Positions 1 through 6,698 of a stretch of 14,860 nucleotides of DNA are shown here, piece after piece. Below the pieces are notes generated by a model that saw nothing but the letters and a program-made list of their open reading frames with translations, made no database searches and was not told the DNA's origin. How positions within the stretch are numbered: position 1 is the first letter of the stretch; every line of letters begins with the position of its first letter. The position numbers and the translations under genes are program-made. The stretch is from an uncultured Fusobacterium sp. (GTDB lineage Bacteria > Fusobacteriota > Fusobacteriia > Fusobacteriales > Fusobacteriaceae). The stretch spans positions 1 to 14,860 of the forward strand of contig UQQO01000045.1 of assembly GCA_900543175.1 (NCBI GenBank). Direction: 5' to 3'.

Positions 1-59
1 AGCAAATTCTCCTAATTTTTAGCTGATTTTTTATTTTTTGTAATCACATAGCTGAGTAG
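1..59 (-). promoter_or_regulatory. Downstream gap with possible ribosome binding site of the next gene
   Basis: This gap follows the stop of the alcohol dehydrogenase gene on the minus strand. On that strand it reads AGGAG (plus positions 9-13) eight bases before the window edge, which would suit a start codon just outside the window. No convincing terminator hairpin is visible, so the operon may continue beyond position 1. This is a weak call because the gene itself is not in view. Confidence 0.35.
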
Positions 60-1226
60 TTACAATGATTTTTTTAAAATTTCTAAAATTTCATCAGCAG
101 TTAATTTTTTATATCCACCTTCCATAATTACAGTAGAATTTGCAATAAGTGGAAGCATTTCTTCTGTAGCTCCTATTTCTCTTAAAGTTGTAGGAATTTC
201 CATCTCTTTTATAAAGTCAGAAAGTTTTTCAATTCCTGCAAGAGCAATCTCCTCTTTAGTCATATTTTTTCCATCAACTTTCCAAATCTTTTCAGCAAAT
301 CTTACAAATTTATCTAAGCCATATTTATAGATATATTTATAATAAGGAACAGATACAATAGCAAGCCCTATTCCATGAGGACAATCAGTATAAGCTCCAA
401 CTTGATGTTCTATCATATGTACTTCCCAATCTTGTGTTTTTGATAACCCTGTAACTGTATTTAAACCAAGTGTTGCACACCACATAATATTACTTCTAGC
501 TTCATAATCTTTTGGATTTTTAATAGCTACTTTAGCACTATCAATTAAAGATTCCATTACTCCTTCAATTACATAATCAGTAGTATTGTTATCATCTCCT
601 GAAAAATATTGTTCCATAAGATGTGAAAGAGTATCAAATATTCCACTAACCATTTGATTTTTAGGAACTGTATAAGTATATTCAGGATTTAAAATAGAAA
701 ATTTTGGATAAACTTCAGCTGAGAATACTCTTCCATTTTTTAACATTTTTTCTTCATGAGTAATAACAGAACCTCCATTCATTTCAGAACCAGTACCAAC
801 CATTGTAAGTATACTTCCCACAGGTACAATTTTATTATCTACTTTTTTAAAGTTAATCCAATATTTTTCCCATGGATCTTCATCACAATAAGCTGATACA
901 GAAATAGCTTTAGAACAATCTATAACTGAACCTCCACCAACTGCTAAAATCAAGTTAACACTATTTTCTTTAACAAGCTTTGCTCCTTCCATCATCTGTT
1001 TATATGTTGGATTAGATTTTATTCCAGCTAATTCAACAACTTTTTTATTAGCAGATTTTAAAATCTCTATAACTTTATCATAAAGTCCATTTTTCTTAAT
1101 AGAATTTTTTCCATAGACTAAAAGTACTGTTTCTCCATAATTTTTTAACTCTTTTTCTAAATTATTAAGAGAATCTTTTCCAAAATAAATTTTAGTTGGG
1201 TTGTAATAATTAAAATCAAATTTCAT
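60..1226 (-). CDS. Iron-containing alcohol dehydrogenase (BDH/YqhD type)
   Basis: A 388-residue group III NAD(P)H-dependent alcohol dehydrogenase, expected in the cytoplasm to interconvert aldehydes and alcohols such as butanal and butanol. The N-terminal Rossmann half carries GGGSVID at 97-103, and TGSEMN at 145-150 follows. The metal ligands are D198 and H202 (FDTLSH) with H270 and H284. The 14-residue spacing of the last two is the same as in E. coli YqhD. Length is normal for the family. The ATG is preceded by AAGGAGGAAACAAT, a strong ribosome site. It is the last visible gene of a minus-strand group with the MerR regulator and the Fe-S flavoprotein. That setting suggests aldehyde detoxification or redox balance rather than bulk solvent formation. 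Substrate and cofactor preference cannot be read from sequence. Confidence 0.93.
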   Translation of the reverse strand: MKFDFNYYNPTKIYFGKDSLNNLEKELKNYGETVLLVYGKNSIKKNGLYDKVIEILKSANKKVVELAGIKSNPTYKQMMEGAKLVKENSVNLILAVGGGSVIDCSKAISVSAYCDEDPWEKYWINFKKVDNKIVPVGSILTMVGTGSEMNGGSVITHEEKMLKNGRVFSAEVYPKFSILNPEYTYTVPKNQMVSGIFDTLSHLMEQYFSGDDNNTTDYVIEGVMESLIDSAKVAIKNPKDYEARSNIMWCATLGLNTVTGLSKTQDWEVHMIEHQVGAYTDCPHGIGLAIVSVPYYKYIYKYGLDKFVRFAEKIWKVDGKNMTKEEIALAGIEKLSDFIKEMEIPTTLREIGATEEMLPLIANSTVIMEGGYKKLTADEILEILKKSL

Positions 1227-1310
1227 ATTGTTTCCTCCTTAAACCTTATAAGTATCTGTTACATAAAAAAATAGATATTTATTACTATTTTTTTAATCTT
1301 TCTTCGTATT

Positions 1311-1655
1311 CTAAAATATTTTTGTCACTATTTTGAATTTCAATCTCTCTTGAACTTCTTGCATTTTTTTTATTTTTTCACTTAAAATTTCATACTCTTC
1401 CACTAAGATTTGTTTTCTTGCTTTAATTGTATTATCTCCCTCTTGGAATAATTTTACATAATCAATCAAACTTTCAACAGAGATTCCTGCTCCTCTCATA
1501 CATTTAATAAATTCTACCCAATTACAATCTACCTCTGTAAAATCTCTATTTCCACTTTTATTTTTTCCAACTTTTGGTATCAGTCCTATTCTTTCATAAT
1601 ATCTTAACGTATCTGTAGAAATATCATATTTTTTACTAACTTCAGATATAGTCAT
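1311..1655 (-). CDS. MerR-family regulator, AdhR-like, with C-terminal frameshift
   Basis: The 114-residue frame has a winged helix-turn-helix at residues 1-70 (ISEVSKKYDISTDTLRYYERIGL) and a dimerisation coiled coil at about 75-108. Cys52 in the stretch FIKCMRGAGIS sits at the same position as the cysteine through which B. subtilis AdhR senses aldehydes. The frame ends abruptly after RLKFKIVTKIF. The next frame continues with NILEYEERLKK and a stop at 1285-1287, which is a typical MerR tail, so one A appears to be missing in the run near 1335-1342. The intact protein would be about 123 residues. The start lies 8 bp after the flavoprotein stop, so the two are co-transcribed. Either the assembly has a one-base error or the gene has recently lost its last dozen or so residues. 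Confidence 0.88.
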   Translation of the reverse strand: MTISEVSKKYDISTDTLRYYERIGLIPKVGKNKSGNRDFTEVDCNWVEFIKCMRGAGISVESLIDYVKLFQEGDNTIKARKQILVEEYEILSEKIKKMQEVQERLKFKIVTKIF

Positions 1656-1663
1656 TTTCTCTC

Positions 1664-2200
1664 CTATGCCTTTCTTCCCATTTCATAAGCCTCTAAATAA
1701 GTTGGTGTTTTTTCTACTTCTCCTTTTTCTGCACTTCCACTTCCTAAAATAACTCCCTTTTCTATTGTCCCTTCCATGCAGTTTCTTGTAAGTCCTCTTA
1801 TAGCTTCTACCGTTGAAGTTAAGTTTGCTTTTTCAGGATCCCAAGCAGTAACTATTATATATACCTCTTTATTTACAAGTTTTGTGTATATTGGAACTAA
1901 TCTATCTATAAAAACTTTCATCTGACCACACATAGAATAAAAATGTACTGGTGTAGCAAAAACAATAACATCAGCTTTTAACATTTTTTCATATATTTTT
2001 TCCATTCCATCTTTTTGAACGCATTCACCTGTTGTATTGCAAACTCCACAACCAGTACAATAATTTATCTTCATATCAGAAATATAAATTTTCTCTGTAT
2101 TATGACCACTTTCCTTTGCTCCCTTTATAAATTGTTCACATAAAATATCTGAATTTCCATTTTTTCTTGGACTTGATGATAAAATTAAAATATTTTTCAT
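1664..2200 (-). CDS. Iron-sulfur flavoprotein / NADPH-dependent FMN reductase-like
   Basis: A 178-residue flavodoxin-fold protein. The FMN phosphate loop is SSSPRKNGNS at 8-17, and a second flavin-contact segment, TPVHFYSM, lies at 83-90. Four cysteines, C48, C51, C54 and C60, follow the spacing CX2CX2CX5C, which matches the compact 4Fe-4S motif of the archaeal/clostridial Isf family. This suggests an electron-transfer flavoprotein with a cluster beside the FMN, not a simple flavodoxin. It is the first gene after the MerR-type promoter. The ATG follows AAGGGGGCAATT. Family members transfer electrons to small electrophiles, quinones or oxygen species; the substrate here is unknown. Length is near the lower end for the family but the fold looks complete. 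Confidence 0.85.
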   Translation of the reverse strand: MKNILILSSSPRKNGNSDILCEQFIKGAKESGHNTEKIYISDMKINYCTGCGVCNTTGECVQKDGMEKIYEKMLKADVIVFATPVHFYSMCGQMKVFIDRLVPIYTKLVNKEVYIIVTAWDPEKANLTSTVEAIRGLTRNCMEGTIEKGVILGSGSAEKGEVEKTPTYLEAYEMGRKA

Positions 2201-2242
2201 AATTGCCCCCTTGTATTGTGAATTTAATTTCCTAATAATTTT

Positions 2243-2273
2243 ACTATATCACTTAGAGTTAACTCTAAGTCAA
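2243..2273 (-). promoter_or_regulatory. MerR-type promoter with 19-bp spacer and palindromic operator
   Basis: On the minus strand the -35 box is TTGACT (plus 2268-2273) and the -10 box is TATAGT (plus 2243-2248), separated by 19 bp. Inside lies the perfect palindrome ACTTAGAGTTAACTCTAAGT (2251-2270). An over-long spacer spanned by a dyad operator is the hallmark of promoters that MerR-family activators untwist to start transcription. The likely binder is the MerR protein encoded two genes downstream in the same transcript, giving autoregulation. Confidence 0.85.
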
Positions 2274-2288
2274 TATTTTTGTATAAAA

Positions 2289-2335
2289 AAGGCTGAAGAA
2301 ATTAATGAGTAAAATCATCAATTTACAACAGCCTT
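2289..2335 (-). terminator. Intrinsic terminator of the MORN-repeat lipoprotein gene
   Basis: Outer arms AAGGCTG (2289-2295) and CAGCCTT (2329-2335) pair. An inner imperfect stem, AAATTAATGA against TCATCAATTT, fills most of the interval. On the minus strand the hairpin is followed by six Ts. It sits just after the stop at 2341 and upstream of the MerR-type promoter. Confidence 0.75.
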
Positions 2336-2340
2336 ATTTT

Positions 2341-2991
2341 CTATTCGAAATCAATTCCTATAATCTTTCCATCTCTATATTTACCACTCATTAAGAGAGA
2401 ACCATCTCTTTCAAAAGCTTCCCACTCACCATTTCTAATTCCATTCTCATAGTTTACAGTATATAACAACCTACCTTTACTATCAAAATACTCCCATTTA
2501 CCTTGACGAAGTTGATCAACTACACTACCTCTACATAGAAGTACAGAGTTTTTTTGATAGATAGCTACACTTATAAGATTTTCTCCATCAAGAAAGATAT
2601 TTTGTACCTCTAAATTTCCTTTATCATCATATTTTTCCCAGAAACCACTTCTAATACCATTTTCGTAGTAACCTTTTACTTTAAGTTTTCCATTTTCGTG
2701 ATAGTAAAATTGCTCTCCCTGTAAAACTCCCAATACATAATTTTCTATACTATCAATTTTTCCAGTTTTTTCATTGTAAAAAGTCCATTTTTTATCTCTT
2801 TTATCGTCAGTAAATGTCCCTTTAACAGCTAGCTTACCATTAGGAAAATAGTTTATTATTTTACCAGATTTTTTTCCATCTCTATATTGAATTTTAGATT
2901 CTATCTTTCCATTATTATAATATGTCTTTTTTATAGTGCCATTACTACATCCCATAATGAAAATAGAGAAAAGTAATATAAGAATTTTCAT
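2341..2991 (-). CDS. MORN-repeat (YwqK-like) lipoprotein
   Basis: A 216-residue lipoprotein. The signal MKILILLFSIFIMGC has lipobox IMGC, with the modified cysteine at residue 15. It is followed by about eight copies of a roughly 20-residue unit of the form YYxNGKxxxKxxYxxGxxxGxW (for example YYENGIRSGFWEKYDDKGN and YENGIRNGEWEAF). These resemble the MORN variant repeats of the YwqK group, often annotated as an antitoxin, which is poorly supported functionally. The frame opens upstream at a TTG (3009), but the ATG at 2991 has a GGAGGTTATAC ribosome site and directly begins the signal peptide, so it is the start. The protein should sit on an inner or outer membrane leaflet facing the periplasm. 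It has its own terminator and no co-transcribed partner. Function unknown. Confidence 0.85.
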   Translation of the reverse strand: MKILILLFSIFIMGCSNGTIKKTYYNNGKIESKIQYRDGKKSGKIINYFPNGKLAVKGTFTDDKRDKKWTFYNEKTGKIDSIENYVLGVLQGEQFYYHENGKLKVKGYYENGIRSGFWEKYDDKGNLEVQNIFLDGENLISVAIYQKNSVLLCRGSVVDQLRQGKWEYFDSKGRLLYTVNYENGIRNGEWEAFERDGSLLMSGKYRDGKIIGIDFE

Positions 2992-3155
2992 GTATAACCT
3001 CCATATCAACTAGAACGTTAACTATATTTTACAATAAATCTAACATCTATACAACAAATATATTTAGTGTAATCTATAAAAGAGATTATTCTAATATTTT
3101 GCAGGGAAGAGAATAAATAAATAGATGTGCAAGTGTATTATAACTAATGTTCTTA

Positions 3156-3184
3156 TTGACTTTTTATGAAAAAAAAATTATACT
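3156..3184 (+). promoter_or_regulatory. Predicted promoter of the FabG-like gene
   Basis: TTGACT (3156-3161) and TATACT (3179-3184) are separated by 17 bp of A/T-rich DNA. The start codon lies 70 bp downstream. The rest of the 262-bp divergent gap between the lipoprotein and this gene is A/T-rich, and I see no clear operator in it. Confidence 0.65.
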
Positions 3185-3253
3185 TTATGTAAGTATTAAA
3201 AAATATTTGAGTTTTTTAATATGATGGAAAACGGAAATTAAGGAGGAAACTAA

Positions 3254-3976
3254 GTGGATAGATTAAAAGGAAAAATAGCATTAGTTACAGGAAGTGCAAG
3301 AGGAATAGGAAGAGCCGTTGTTGAGAAATTTGCTGCTGAAGGAGCAGAGATGGTAATCTCTTGTGACATGGGTGAAGCTGAATACACTCAACCAAATGTA
3401 AGACATGAAATTTTAAATGTAACAGATAGACCAGCTATAAAAGAGTTTATAGCTAAAATAGTAGCAGAATATGGAAGAATAGATATTCTTATTAACAATG
3501 CTGGAATTACAAAAGATGCTCTATTACAAAGAATGACTGAAGAGCAATGGGATGCAGTTATAGATGTAAACTTAAAAGGAGTATTTAACATGACTCAAGC
3601 AGTTGCTCCAGTTATGTCAAAAAATAAAAAAGGATCAATAGTAACTCTTTCTTCAGTGGTAGGAATCTATGGAAACCTTGCTCAAACAAACTATTCAGCA
3701 ACAAAAGGTGGAGTAATTTCTATGACTAAAACTTGGTCAAAAGAGCTTGCTAGAAGAGGAGCTATAAGAGCTAACTGTGTAGCACCTGGATTTATTGAAA
3801 GTCCAATGACAGCTGTACTTTCTGAAAGTGTAGTTGCTGGAATGATGGAAAGAACACCTCTAAAAAGATTTGGAACTGCTGAAGATGTAGCAAATGCAAT
3901 ACTATTCTTAGCTAGTGATGAAGCATCTTACATCACAGGACAAGTTCTTGAAGTTGGTGGAGGATTAGTAATCTAA
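3254..3976 (+). CDS. fabG: 3-oxoacyl-[ACP] reductase-like short-chain dehydrogenase
   Basis: A 240-residue classical SDR of the FabG type, which reduces 3-ketoacyl-ACP with NADPH in fatty acid synthesis. The cofactor loop is TGSARGIG at 12-19 and the structural motif NNAG is at 81-84. The catalytic set is N106, S134, Y147 and K151. The segment SSVVGIYGNLAQTNYSATKGG and the C-terminal ITGQVLEVGGG match FabG. The start is GTG at 3254, seven bases after AGGAGG; no ATG lies nearby in frame. The gene stands alone with its own promoter and terminator, away from other fatty-acid synthesis genes. A specialised role, such as a 3-hydroxyacyl-CoA or other carbonyl reductase, is therefore possible. Family is certain, exact substrate is not. 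Confidence 0.9.
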   Translation: MDRLKGKIALVTGSARGIGRAVVEKFAAEGAEMVISCDMGEAEYTQPNVRHEILNVTDRPAIKEFIAKIVAEYGRIDILINNAGITKDALLQRMTEEQWDAVIDVNLKGVFNMTQAVAPVMSKNKKGSIVTLSSVVGIYGNLAQTNYSATKGGVISMTKTWSKELARRGAIRANCVAPGFIESPMTAVLSESVVAGMMERTPLKRFGTAEDVANAILFLASDEASYITGQVLEVGGGLVI

Positions 3977-3988
3977 TAATTTGAATCT

Positions 3989-4032
3989 AACTGTGCTGAT
4001 ATCTTATTTTAGGATATTGGTACAGTTTTTTT
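3989..4032 (+). terminator. Intrinsic terminator after fabG
   Basis: AACTGTGCTGATATC (3989-4003) pairs with GATATTGGTACAGTT (4013-4027). There are mismatches in the middle and a 9-nt loop, and a run of Ts follows. It lies 12 bp after the stop codon. Confidence 0.75.
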
Positions 4033-4033
4033 A

Positions 4034-4062
4034 TTGAGGAGAAGATTTTTATATGGTATACT
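4034..4062 (+). promoter_or_regulatory. Predicted promoter of the small secreted protein gene
   Basis: TTGAGG (4034-4039) and TATACT (4057-4062) are 17 bp apart, immediately after the fabG terminator. The start codon is 24 bp further on. Confidence 0.6.
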
Positions 4063-4086
4063 TAAATTACAAATGAGGTGATAGAG

Positions 4087-4419
4087 ATGAAAAAGAAAAT
4101 ATTTGTTCTATTTATAATATTAAGTATCTCAATTTTTGCAAAAAGTGAAGATAAAACTTCTGCTCAAAAGAGGATAGAAAATTATAATCAATATAAAAAT
4201 CTTGTTATGGCTAATAGAGAAAAAGAGATAAAAGCAAATGCTCCATCAAAAGAGGAGATAGAGTTACAGCTAGCTAGAGAAAAATTTGAATTTGATAAAA
4301 AATTAGCTATTGAAAAGGAGAAGAGAGAAAGATATAGAGATAATCTTCTTAATACTGTAATTATAGGTGGTATTGGTTATGGTGGATATAGAATAGGTAG
4401 ACATCATCATTGGTGGTAA
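4087..4419 (+). CDS. Small secreted protein with glycine-rich tail, unknown function
   Basis: A 110-residue protein. The N-terminal signal MKKKIFVLFIILSISIFAKS suggests export to the periplasm. Residues about 20-85 are highly charged and helical (for example REKFEFDKKLAIEKEKRERYRDN), likely a coiled coil. The tail TVIIGGIGYGGYRIGRHHHWW is glycine-rich and hydrophobic, with a His/Trp end, and could insert into a membrane or bind metal. An upstream in-frame GTG exists at 4078, but GAGGTG there serves as the ribosome site for the ATG at 4087. It has its own promoter and a terminator. I recognise no family. Confidence 0.7.
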   Translation: MKKKIFVLFIILSISIFAKSEDKTSAQKRIENYNQYKNLVMANREKEIKANAPSKEEIELQLAREKFEFDKKLAIEKEKRERYRDNLLNTVIIGGIGYGGYRIGRHHHWW

Positions 4420-4423
4420 GAAA

Positions 4424-4468
4424 AAAAGGATTGATATCTAGTACAAACTAGGTTTTCAATCCTTTTTC
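4424..4468. terminator. Bidirectional intrinsic terminator
   Basis: AAAGGATTGA pairs with TCAATCCTTT, enclosing an inner CTAG/CTAG pair. A/T runs on both sides give U-tracts in either direction. It separates the small secreted protein (plus) from the convergent TDT transporter (minus). Confidence 0.8.
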
Positions 4469-4480
4469 TTTGAGGGGGTA

Positions 4481-5431
4481 TTAGATATTTTCTTTACAAA
4501 TAATATATCTTTTTATATAAATCAACATTTTAATAAAAATTGTTGAGATTATAACAAATGCTAGTGTTGAAGATGCTATACCAGTATATCTCCAAAATTC
4601 TGCATAAGTGTTACCAATGTTATATAGATGGTTAGAATATTTTAAAAGAGCAGTAGATCCAATAGCTAGAGGGAATGTTAATGAAGCATATGAAGGATTA
4701 AAACTGATCTTTAATATTCTAAAGAATGATAAATAAACAAGTAGTGTCATAAATACTGCTAATGGTAGAAGTATACCGATAATAATCTCTGAAGGAGTAT
4801 TAAATACTGTTAAATATCCAGCAAGGCATAAACTAGGTGGGGCTGCCATTATAGCAAATGTTGGAAGTCTACTTTCATCAATAGGTTGAACAAACATAAC
4901 TCTATATAACATAAATGGTAACATTATTAAGTATAAAGCAAATCCTATATAAAATATTAAGTGTGTAAATGATGAAACTCCCATATTTGCCCCAGCTACA
5001 CAAGCAACTACAATTCCCACAGGTGGAACAAACCAACTAGGAACAATATGATGCATTTGAAAATCTTTAATTCTATGGTAGAAGAATATTGAACAGAATA
5101 TAACATGAGCTAATATAGCTAAAAACCAAATTGCTCTTCCAATAATAAGAGAATAGCTGCTTATAAAACCACCAAGAATCATAACTGTCATATCTAGGGT
5201 AGGAATAAAGCTTCCAAGAGTTGGATGACTCAATTCCTCTTTTAAAATATTAAAATGAAAAATATTTTTTATAAATATAACAGTAACTAAGAATAATGAT
5301 ATCAAATCTCCAACAATCACAGGGAATTGCCCTAAAAAGTTACTTAAAGCTCCTGATACACCAGCTATACCTAAAGCAAGTCCAGTTAGTGCCACAGGCA
5401 TTTCACGAAGTTTATTTATCGCCTCTTTCAT
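4481..5431 (-). CDS. TDT-family transporter (TehA/SLAC1-like)
   Basis: A 316-residue integral membrane protein with about ten hydrophobic segments. It belongs to the tellurite-resistance/dicarboxylate transporter family. Recognisable stretches are PSWFVPPVGIVVACVAG (about 130-147) and MAAPPSLCLAGYLTVF (about 195-210), plus a final long hydrophobic helix ending in a basic cytoplasmic tail. Members move C4-dicarboxylates, sulfite or anions; the substrate cannot be told here. It starts 15 bp after the acyl-CoA dehydrogenase stop, with its ribosome site (AAAGGAG) in that gap, so the two form one transcript. Databases sometimes mislabel relatives as exfoliative toxin; nothing here supports toxin activity. 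Confidence 0.85.
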   Translation of the reverse strand: MKEAINKLREMPVALTGLALGIAGVSGALSNFLGQFPVIVGDLISLFLVTVIFIKNIFHFNILKEELSHPTLGSFIPTLDMTVMILGGFISSYSLIIGRAIWFLAILAHVIFCSIFFYHRIKDFQMHHIVPSWFVPPVGIVVACVAGANMGVSSFTHLIFYIGFALYLIMLPFMLYRVMFVQPIDESRLPTFAIMAAPPSLCLAGYLTVFNTPSEIIIGILLPLAVFMTLLVYLSFFRILKISFNPSYASLTFPLAIGSTALLKYSNHLYNIGNTYAEFWRYTGIASSTLAFVIISTIFIKMLIYIKRYIICKENI

Positions 5432-5446
5432 TTGAAACTCCTTTTA

Positions 5447-6559
5447 TTAATTTAATTTTAACCAATTAGAGATAACAATCTTTTGAATTTCTGAAGTTCC
5501 CTCATATATTTCAGTTACCTTAGCATCTCTCATCATTCTTTCAACTGGGAATTTTTTAGAGTATCCATTTCCTCCCAATAGTTGAACAGCTTTAGTTGTA
5601 ACTTCCATAGCAACTTCAGAAGCAAAAAGTTTAGCCATAGATGCCATATATCCATAATCTTCTTTTAAGTCTTTCATATTTGCTGCTCTATAAGTCATAA
5701 GTCTTGCAGCATCAATTTTAGTTTGTAATCCAGCAATTACAAATTGAGTATTTTGGAATTCAGTTAATTTTTTTCCACCTTGAACTCTATTTTTTGTATA
5801 TTCAATAGCAAAGTCTAAAGCTCCTTGAGCAATTCCAACAGCTTGAGCAGCAACTCCAATTCTTCCACCATTTAAAGTAGCCATAGCTATTTTTAAACCT
5901 TCTCCCTCTGCTCCAAGTAGGTTTTCTTGTGGAATTACACAATTTTCAAATATTAATTCAGAAGTTGAAGAACCTCTAACTCCCATTTTTTCTTCAGCTT
6001 CTCCAACTGTAAATCCTTTAGTTCCCTTTTCAACAATAAATGCAGAAACTCCTTTTTCAGCTTTAGCAAATACTAAGAAGATAGATGCCTCATGAGAGTT
6101 TGTTATAAATACTTTTTTACCATTGATAACATAGTTGTCACCTTGTTTATCAGCAGTAACTTTTACTCCAGCTTCACTCTCTGTCCAACCAAATGCACCT
6201 AATTTCTCTCCTTTAGCTAAAGGAATAAGATATTTTTCTCTTTGAGTATCATTTCCATATTCAAATATTGGAGCTGTACAAAGAGAAGTATGAGCAGAAA
6301 GAATAACTCCAGTAGATGCACAATCTTTAGAAATTTCCTCTACTGCTGCAATGTATGAAAGGTTATCAAGTCCAGCTCCACCAAATTTTTTATCAAATGG
6401 GATTCCCATTAAATTGTTTTTAGCAAGATTTTCAATAGCTTCTTTAGGGAAAGCAGCATCTCTATCAGTTTCCATTGCTATTGGTGCAACATATTTTTTA
6501 GAAACCTCTTTTACCATTTGAATAAATTTTACTTGTTCATCATTAAATTTAAAGTTCAT
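5447..6559 (-). CDS. Acyl-CoA dehydrogenase, short-chain type
   Basis: A 370-residue FAD enzyme that oxidises acyl-CoA, or as a butyryl-CoA dehydrogenase reduces crotonyl-CoA with electron-transfer flavoprotein. The C-terminal signature IYEGTSEIQ places the catalytic Glu at 353. FGWTESEAG (123-131), NGKKVFITNS (146-155), KMGVRGSSTSEL (191-202) and LLGGNGYSKKFPVERMMRD (327-345) are family motifs. It is about 10 residues shorter than usual. Two loops are trimmed: after TESEAG, where relatives carry a GSDxxG/GTDA-type segment, and around VFAKAEKGVSAF. The ribosome site AAGGAGG is 9 bp before the ATG. It is transcribed first, followed by the TDT transporter, and divergently from a LysR regulator that probably controls it. 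No ETF genes are adjacent. Confidence 0.9.
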   Translation of the reverse strand: MNFKFNDEQVKFIQMVKEVSKKYVAPIAMETDRDAAFPKEAIENLAKNNLMGIPFDKKFGGAGLDNLSYIAAVEEISKDCASTGVILSAHTSLCTAPIFEYGNDTQREKYLIPLAKGEKLGAFGWTESEAGVKVTADKQGDNYVINGKKVFITNSHEASIFLVFAKAEKGVSAFIVEKGTKGFTVGEAEEKMGVRGSSTSELIFENCVIPQENLLGAEGEGLKIAMATLNGGRIGVAAQAVGIAQGALDFAIEYTKNRVQGGKKLTEFQNTQFVIAGLQTKIDAARLMTYRAANMKDLKEDYGYMASMAKLFASEVAMEVTTKAVQLLGGNGYSKKFPVERMMRDAKVTEIYEGTSEIQKIVISNWLKLN

Positions 6560-6613
6560 TTTTGTTCCTCCTTAAAATTTTTTATATATTATTTGCTTTC
6601 TTTACTTTACAGG

Positions 6614-6642
6614 TTGATTTTAGCATAAAATAGATATAAAAT
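6614..6642 (+). promoter_or_regulatory. Predicted promoter of the LysR gene in a divergent control region
   Basis: TTGATT (6614-6619) and TAAAAT (6637-6642) are 17 bp apart. The 139-bp gap between the divergent LysR and acyl-CoA dehydrogenase genes is extremely A/T-rich, so a promoter for the minus strand and a T-N11-A LysR box could not be picked out with confidence. Confidence 0.4.
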
Positions 6643-6698
6643 AAAATTATATATTATTATATATTTATAAAAAATTATTATAATTAAAAGGGGGAAAA

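Noticed and set aside
2341..2991. MORN/YwqK protein as antitoxin of a toxin-antitoxin pair
   Set aside because: It is a secreted lipoprotein with no toxin gene next to it, so the label inherited from YwqK is not supported.
2992..3009. Upstream TTG start for the MORN lipoprotein
   Set aside because: The GGAGG ribosome site lies between it and the ATG at 2991, which directly begins a good lipoprotein signal.
3388..3591. Minus-strand frame of 67 codons inside fabG
   Set aside because: It lies fully within the conserved catalytic part of fabG, so it is an antisense artefact.
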